From the NCBI GenBank assembly GCA_002238685.1, contig MPMV01000044.1, positions 1 to 36,617 on the forward strand: a DNA stretch of 36,617 nucleotides. Reading direction: 5' to 3'. Made by a program: the position numbers and the translations under genes. Under the pieces are notes generated by a model. It was not told the DNA's origin and searched no databases. It saw nothing but the letters and a program-made list of their open reading frames with translations. Within the stretch, counting starts at the first letter, position 1, and each line of letters starts with the position of its first letter. This document shows positions 33,935-36,617 of this stretch, piece by piece. Source of the DNA: a bacterium EF100-94H03 bin56. Lineage in GTDB: Bacteria > Pseudomonadota > Alphaproteobacteria > SP197.

Positions 33935-34544
33935 CATCCTCGCCGCTGGTGGACGTGATACCGTGGAGAGGACGCGCCGCGTCCTCGGGGCAGGTGGCGT
34001 TGTCCTCCTGCCTACGGATACGGTCTACGGTCTCGCTGTCAGTCCCGAACACGACGACGCCATCGATCGCCTGTTCGTTCTCAAGCAGCGGCCCCGGCAG
34101 AGAAACCTCCCGGTCATGGTGGATTCGCCGGTTCGCCTCTCTCCTCTGGGCGTCAGAATCGGCGAGGGAGCCCGCCGCCTGCTTGAATCCGACCTGATGC
34201 CGGGACCATTGACGGTGGTCCTGGGATTCGGCCACGAGGGTCCCTGTTCATGGCTGCAAGGACGCCGCGAGGTGGCGGTCCGCATTCCCTCGGATCCGTT
34301 CATGCTAAGTCTTCTCCATGCTGCGGGACCCCTGCTTGTCACCAGTGCCAATCTTCACGGGTTGCCGACAATGCAGACGGTGCCGGAAATCCTTCTTCAA
34401 CTCGCACGCGAACCGGCGCTGGCGGTTGACGGGGGGCGTCGCGAGGCCGTGCCCTCCTCCCTCGTCAACTGTGCCGTCGACCCACCCGTCATCGAGCGCG
34501 AAGGCATCGTCAGCGATTCCAGGATCAGGGAAATCCTGGGGTGA
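33921..34544 (+). CDS. tsaC: L-threonylcarbamoyladenylate synthase TsaC/Sua5 (YrdC domain)
   Basis: The 207-residue YrdC-domain enzyme makes threonylcarbamoyl-AMP from threonine, bicarbonate and ATP for t6A. Signatures are GGVVLLPTDTVYGLAVSPEHDDAI near residue 25, the KxR motif in FVLKQRPRQRNLPVMV near 52, MPGPLTVVLGF near 92, REVAVRIPSDPFM near 115 and LLVTSANLHGLPTM near 135. It is the short TsaC type without the Sua5 C-terminal domain. A GGAGG lies only 2 bases before the ATG but 8 bases before a GTG at 33927, so that GTG may be the true start. The stop overlaps tsaD (GTGA). Confidence 0.93.
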   Translation: MSVVDILAAGGRDTVERTRRVLGAGGVVLLPTDTVYGLAVSPEHDDAIDRLFVLKQRPRQRNLPVMVDSPVRLSPLGVRIGEGARRLLESDLMPGPLTVVLGFGHEGPCSWLQGRREVAVRIPSDPFMLSLLHAAGPLLVTSANLHGLPTMQTVPEILLQLAREPALAVDGGRREAVPSSLVNCAVDPPVIEREGIVSDSRIREILG

Positions 34545-35536
34545 GCGGAGACCTCATCCTGGGGATCGAATCCTCGTGCGACGACACGGCTGTTGCCGTC
34601 GTCGACAGGGGAGGGGAGGTGCTGGCGTCCGGAGTGGCGCGCCAGGATGCCATCCATGCCCGGTGGGGTGGTGTGTGGCCCGAGCTTGCGTCGCGCGCTC
34701 ATGTGCGCGCCATCATTCCGGCCATTGACCAGGTGATGCAGGATGCGAATGCATCGCCCGACCGGCTTGCCGCCATCGCGGTAACGCGCGGGCCAGGCCT
34801 GATCGGCTCTCTCCTGGTGGGGCTCAACGCGGCGGCAGCACTTGCCATCGCCTGGGATGTTCCCGTGATTGGAGTCAACCATCTCCGGGGTCACCTGCGC
34901 AGTGCCGATCTCGAGAGCGCCAGAGTGACGTTTCCGGCGACGATTCTCCTGGTGTCGGGAGGACACACCTTTGTCGCCCACATGGAAGACCGCCGGAATG
35001 TGCGGGTTCTCGGGGCGACGCGCGATGATTCCGTTGGTGAGGCCTACGACAAGGTCGCCCGCCTCATGGGCATGGGGTTTCCGGGGGGGCCGCTCATCGA
35101 CCGCCTGGCGACGCAGGGCCGGCCCGTGATCGCCCTGCCGCGGCCGATGATCCGCGAGGGCCTGGAGTTCTCCTTCTCGGGGCTGAAATCGGCCGTTGCC
35201 CGCACACTCGAACGTTCGCCGACCACCGATCACGCGGATCTTGCCGCGTCCTTTGTCGATGTCGTCATCGACGTTCTCGTCACCAAGTGCCGGCGCGCCC
35301 TCAACACCGTGCCGGGCCGTTCCCTGGTGGTCGTCGGTGGTGTCGCTGCAAGCCCGCAGCTGCGCCGCAGCATGGGCGAACTCGCTGCCGACGCCGGCGT
35401 CGAACTCTGTCTACCGCCATTGAAGTGGTCGACGGACAATGGCGCCATGATCGCCCTGGCGGGCTGGGACTATCTCGATGCCGGAATCCGTCCTCCTCCT
35501 GCAGCCACGCCCCGCCTGCCTGTGACCGAGATGTAG
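34541..35536 (+). CDS. tsaD: t6A threonylcarbamoyltransferase catalytic subunit TsaD
   Basis: The 331-residue enzyme transfers the threonylcarbamoyl group to A37. It shows LGIESSCDDTAVAVVD at the N-terminus, GGVWPELASRAHVRAI near residue 45, AVTRGPGLIGSLLVGLNAA near 78, the metal-binding HLRGHL near 110, LLVSGGHTFVAHM near 132, GEAYDKVARLMGMGFPGGPLID near 165 and the metal-binding Asp in STDNGAMIALAGW near 300. The GTG start overlaps the tsaC stop. Its form (GATRDDSVGEAYDK, short GVNHLRGH loop) looks to me nearer to actinobacterial TsaD than to typical alphaproteobacterial ones; this is an impression, not a computed tree. Confidence 0.95.
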   Translation: MSGDLILGIESSCDDTAVAVVDRGGEVLASGVARQDAIHARWGGVWPELASRAHVRAIIPAIDQVMQDANASPDRLAAIAVTRGPGLIGSLLVGLNAAAALAIAWDVPVIGVNHLRGHLRSADLESARVTFPATILLVSGGHTFVAHMEDRRNVRVLGATRDDSVGEAYDKVARLMGMGFPGGPLIDRLATQGRPVIALPRPMIREGLEFSFSGLKSAVARTLERSPTTDHADLAASFVDVVIDVLVTKCRRALNTVPGRSLVVVGGVAASPQLRRSMGELAADAGVELCLPPLKWSTDNGAMIALAGWDYLDAGIRPPPAATPRLPVTEM

Positions 35537-35669
35537 GCAAGGTCTGCGCGTAACCGCTGAAGTCGCCTTCGACAGGGATGGACGGGGGAGATGTGCTTAT
35601 GGCTGTTCCGCGGATTCGGGAGTGTGGCATGCTGGCAGGTTCTGCCGCGCCGGTCCTCGGAGTAGGCCC

Positions 35670-36617
35670 ATGACACATCGCAACTGGTTCGTACGCCCGT
35701 TTGTTGTCATCGTGGCGCTGGCTGTTTTCAGCCTTCAAGTCGCCGCCCAGAGTCTCGACAATGCGATTGATCTCCATGATTCAGGAGAGTTTGCCGCGGC
35801 CATCGACGAATTCCTTGTACTCGCCACCAGCGGAGAGGTGGCGGCTCAGTACTATCTGGGTCGCATGTACCACAATGGAGACGGCGTGGTCCGCGACGTT
35901 GGCATGGCGGTTCGCTGGTACAGGCTGGCCGCAGAAGGAGGGCACTATCAAGCGCGGCTGCTGCTCGGGCAGATGTTCAAGACAGGAGAGGACGTTCCCC
36001 AAGACGGAAACGAGGCCGCGAAGTGGTATGGCTTGGCCGCTGAACAGGGACAGGCCGAAGCCGAGAAGTGGATCAACTTTGCGATAGAACCTGGCGTCGT
36101 TGAAAGCCTACCGCTACCTGGAATCGAGCTCGGTCTGACGAGGACCACGCCCGCTGAACGGGAGACGGAACTCGGCCAGACACAGGCTCGTCTCCAGGAT
36201 GCGCACGGCAGAGAGGAGGAACTCGCACAAGCCCTCGCGTCGGAGCGCAGCGAACTCGAACGCCTTGCACTCCTGCTCCAGCAGTCCCGCGAGGCGGAGG
36301 AGCGGACAGGCGAGACACTCGCAACAACGGAAGTGGAACTCCAGGATGCGGGCGAGAGAATCGACCAACTCATCGCCTCACTGTCCTCTGTGCGCGACCG
36401 CACCCGGGAGCTGGAAGACGAACTTTCCACTGAAGAGGAACGCACGCTTCTCGCCCAAATGGAAGTGGCCGACAGCAACCGACAGCTCGACGAACTCACA
36501 CGGCGTCTCGGCATCGTCGAGGGCGAGCGGGATCTGGCCGAGGAACTGAGTGGTTCGCAGGTCCAGCAGATTGCCGACCTCAGAGACCGGCTGGCCTCGC
36601 TCAACAGCGCCCTCGAG
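35670..36617 (+). CDS. Secreted SEL1-repeat protein with long coiled coil, 3' end outside window
   Basis: The frame is open for 316 codons from an ATG (GGAG 7 bases upstream) to the window edge without a stop, so the gene is truncated by the window. Residues 1-27 form a signal peptide or membrane anchor (FVVIVALAVFSLQVAAQ). SEL1-like repeats follow: AQYYLGRMYHNGDGV, with AVRWYRLAAEGGHYQARLLLGQMFKTGEDVPQD and AAKWYGLAAEQGQAEAEKW (about residues 57-135). From residue 150 the sequence is a Glu/Leu/Arg/Gln-rich heptad pattern, a long coiled coil with recurring LQDA-GR-E-L segments. SEL1 proteins usually act as periplasmic or envelope scaffolds. The specific role is unknown. It lies about 130 bases after tsaD. 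Confidence 0.85.
   Translation, partial: MTHRNWFVRPFVVIVALAVFSLQVAAQSLDNAIDLHDSGEFAAAIDEFLVLATSGEVAAQYYLGRMYHNGDGVVRDVGMAVRWYRLAAEGGHYQARLLLGQMFKTGEDVPQDGNEAAKWYGLAAEQGQAEAEKWINFAIEPGVVESLPLPGIELGLTRTTPAERETELGQTQARLQDAHGREEELAQALASERSELERLALLLQQSREAEERTGETLATTEVELQDAGERIDQLIASLSSVRDRTRELEDELSTEEERTLLAQMEVADSNRQLDELTRRLGIVEGERDLAEELSGSQVQQIADLRDRLASLNSALE

Noticed and set aside
1..36617. CRISPR array, integrase, transposase or prophage genes
   Set aside because: No regularly spaced repeats with unique spacers and no recognisable recombinase, transposase or phage protein are visible in any frame.

Overview
The window looks like a chromosomal segment of a GC-rich alphaproteobacterium. The pointers are the order yqeY-dnaG-rpoD, a carA-carB pair, an RpoD of alphaproteobacterial type, an HspQ/YccV protein and an ELM1-family protein. 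This placement rests on gene content and order read by eye, not on a search. There are two halves: an accessory catabolic locus (about 1-18,850) and a housekeeping half (about 19,346-36,617).

Accessory half. Fourteen genes form two divergent arms that meet in a short control region at 11,360-11,455. The leftward arm encodes, in order of transcription, a NMT1/THI5-type ABC substrate-binding protein, a HyuA-like and a HyuB-like subunit (hydantoinase/oxoprolinase/carboxylase superfamily), an ABC permease, an ABC ATPase, two adjacent DUF1989 proteins, a malate/lactate dehydrogenase-2 family oxidoreductase and a dihydropyrimidinase/D-hydantoinase. The rightward arm encodes a class III aminotransferase of the glutamate-1-semialdehyde aminomutase type, a second HyuA/HyuB pair, a glutathione-S-transferase-like protein and a DUF3830 protein. 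Together they suggest uptake and stepwise breakdown of a cyclic ureide, hydantoin, lactam or guanidino-type compound: ring opening, ATP-dependent hydrolysis or carboxylation, deimination, transamination and oxidation. The substrate cannot be read from the sequence. No N-carbamoylase, racemase, urea carboxylase, allophanate hydrolase or dedicated regulator is visible in the locus.

The locus is bracketed by two copies of a palindrome-rich direct repeat (1-164 and 18,619-18,761; 93% identical over a 121-bp core). The right copy sits inside a decayed region with a broken endonuclease/exonuclease/phosphatase-family gene and a 78-bp duplication. This resembles a mobilised or recombination-prone catabolic island.

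Housekeeping half. The order is msrP (rightward); trxB then a LysR regulator (leftward); hspQ (rightward); and a carA-carB-ELM1 leftward group. These are followed by a rightward run of yqeY, dnaG, rpoD, a CAT-anticodon tRNA (probably tRNA-Ile2), tsaE, tsaB, tsaC, tsaD and a secreted SEL1/coiled-coil protein that runs off the window. All four t6A genes lie directly downstream of a tRNA that carries the U36-A37 context their products act on.
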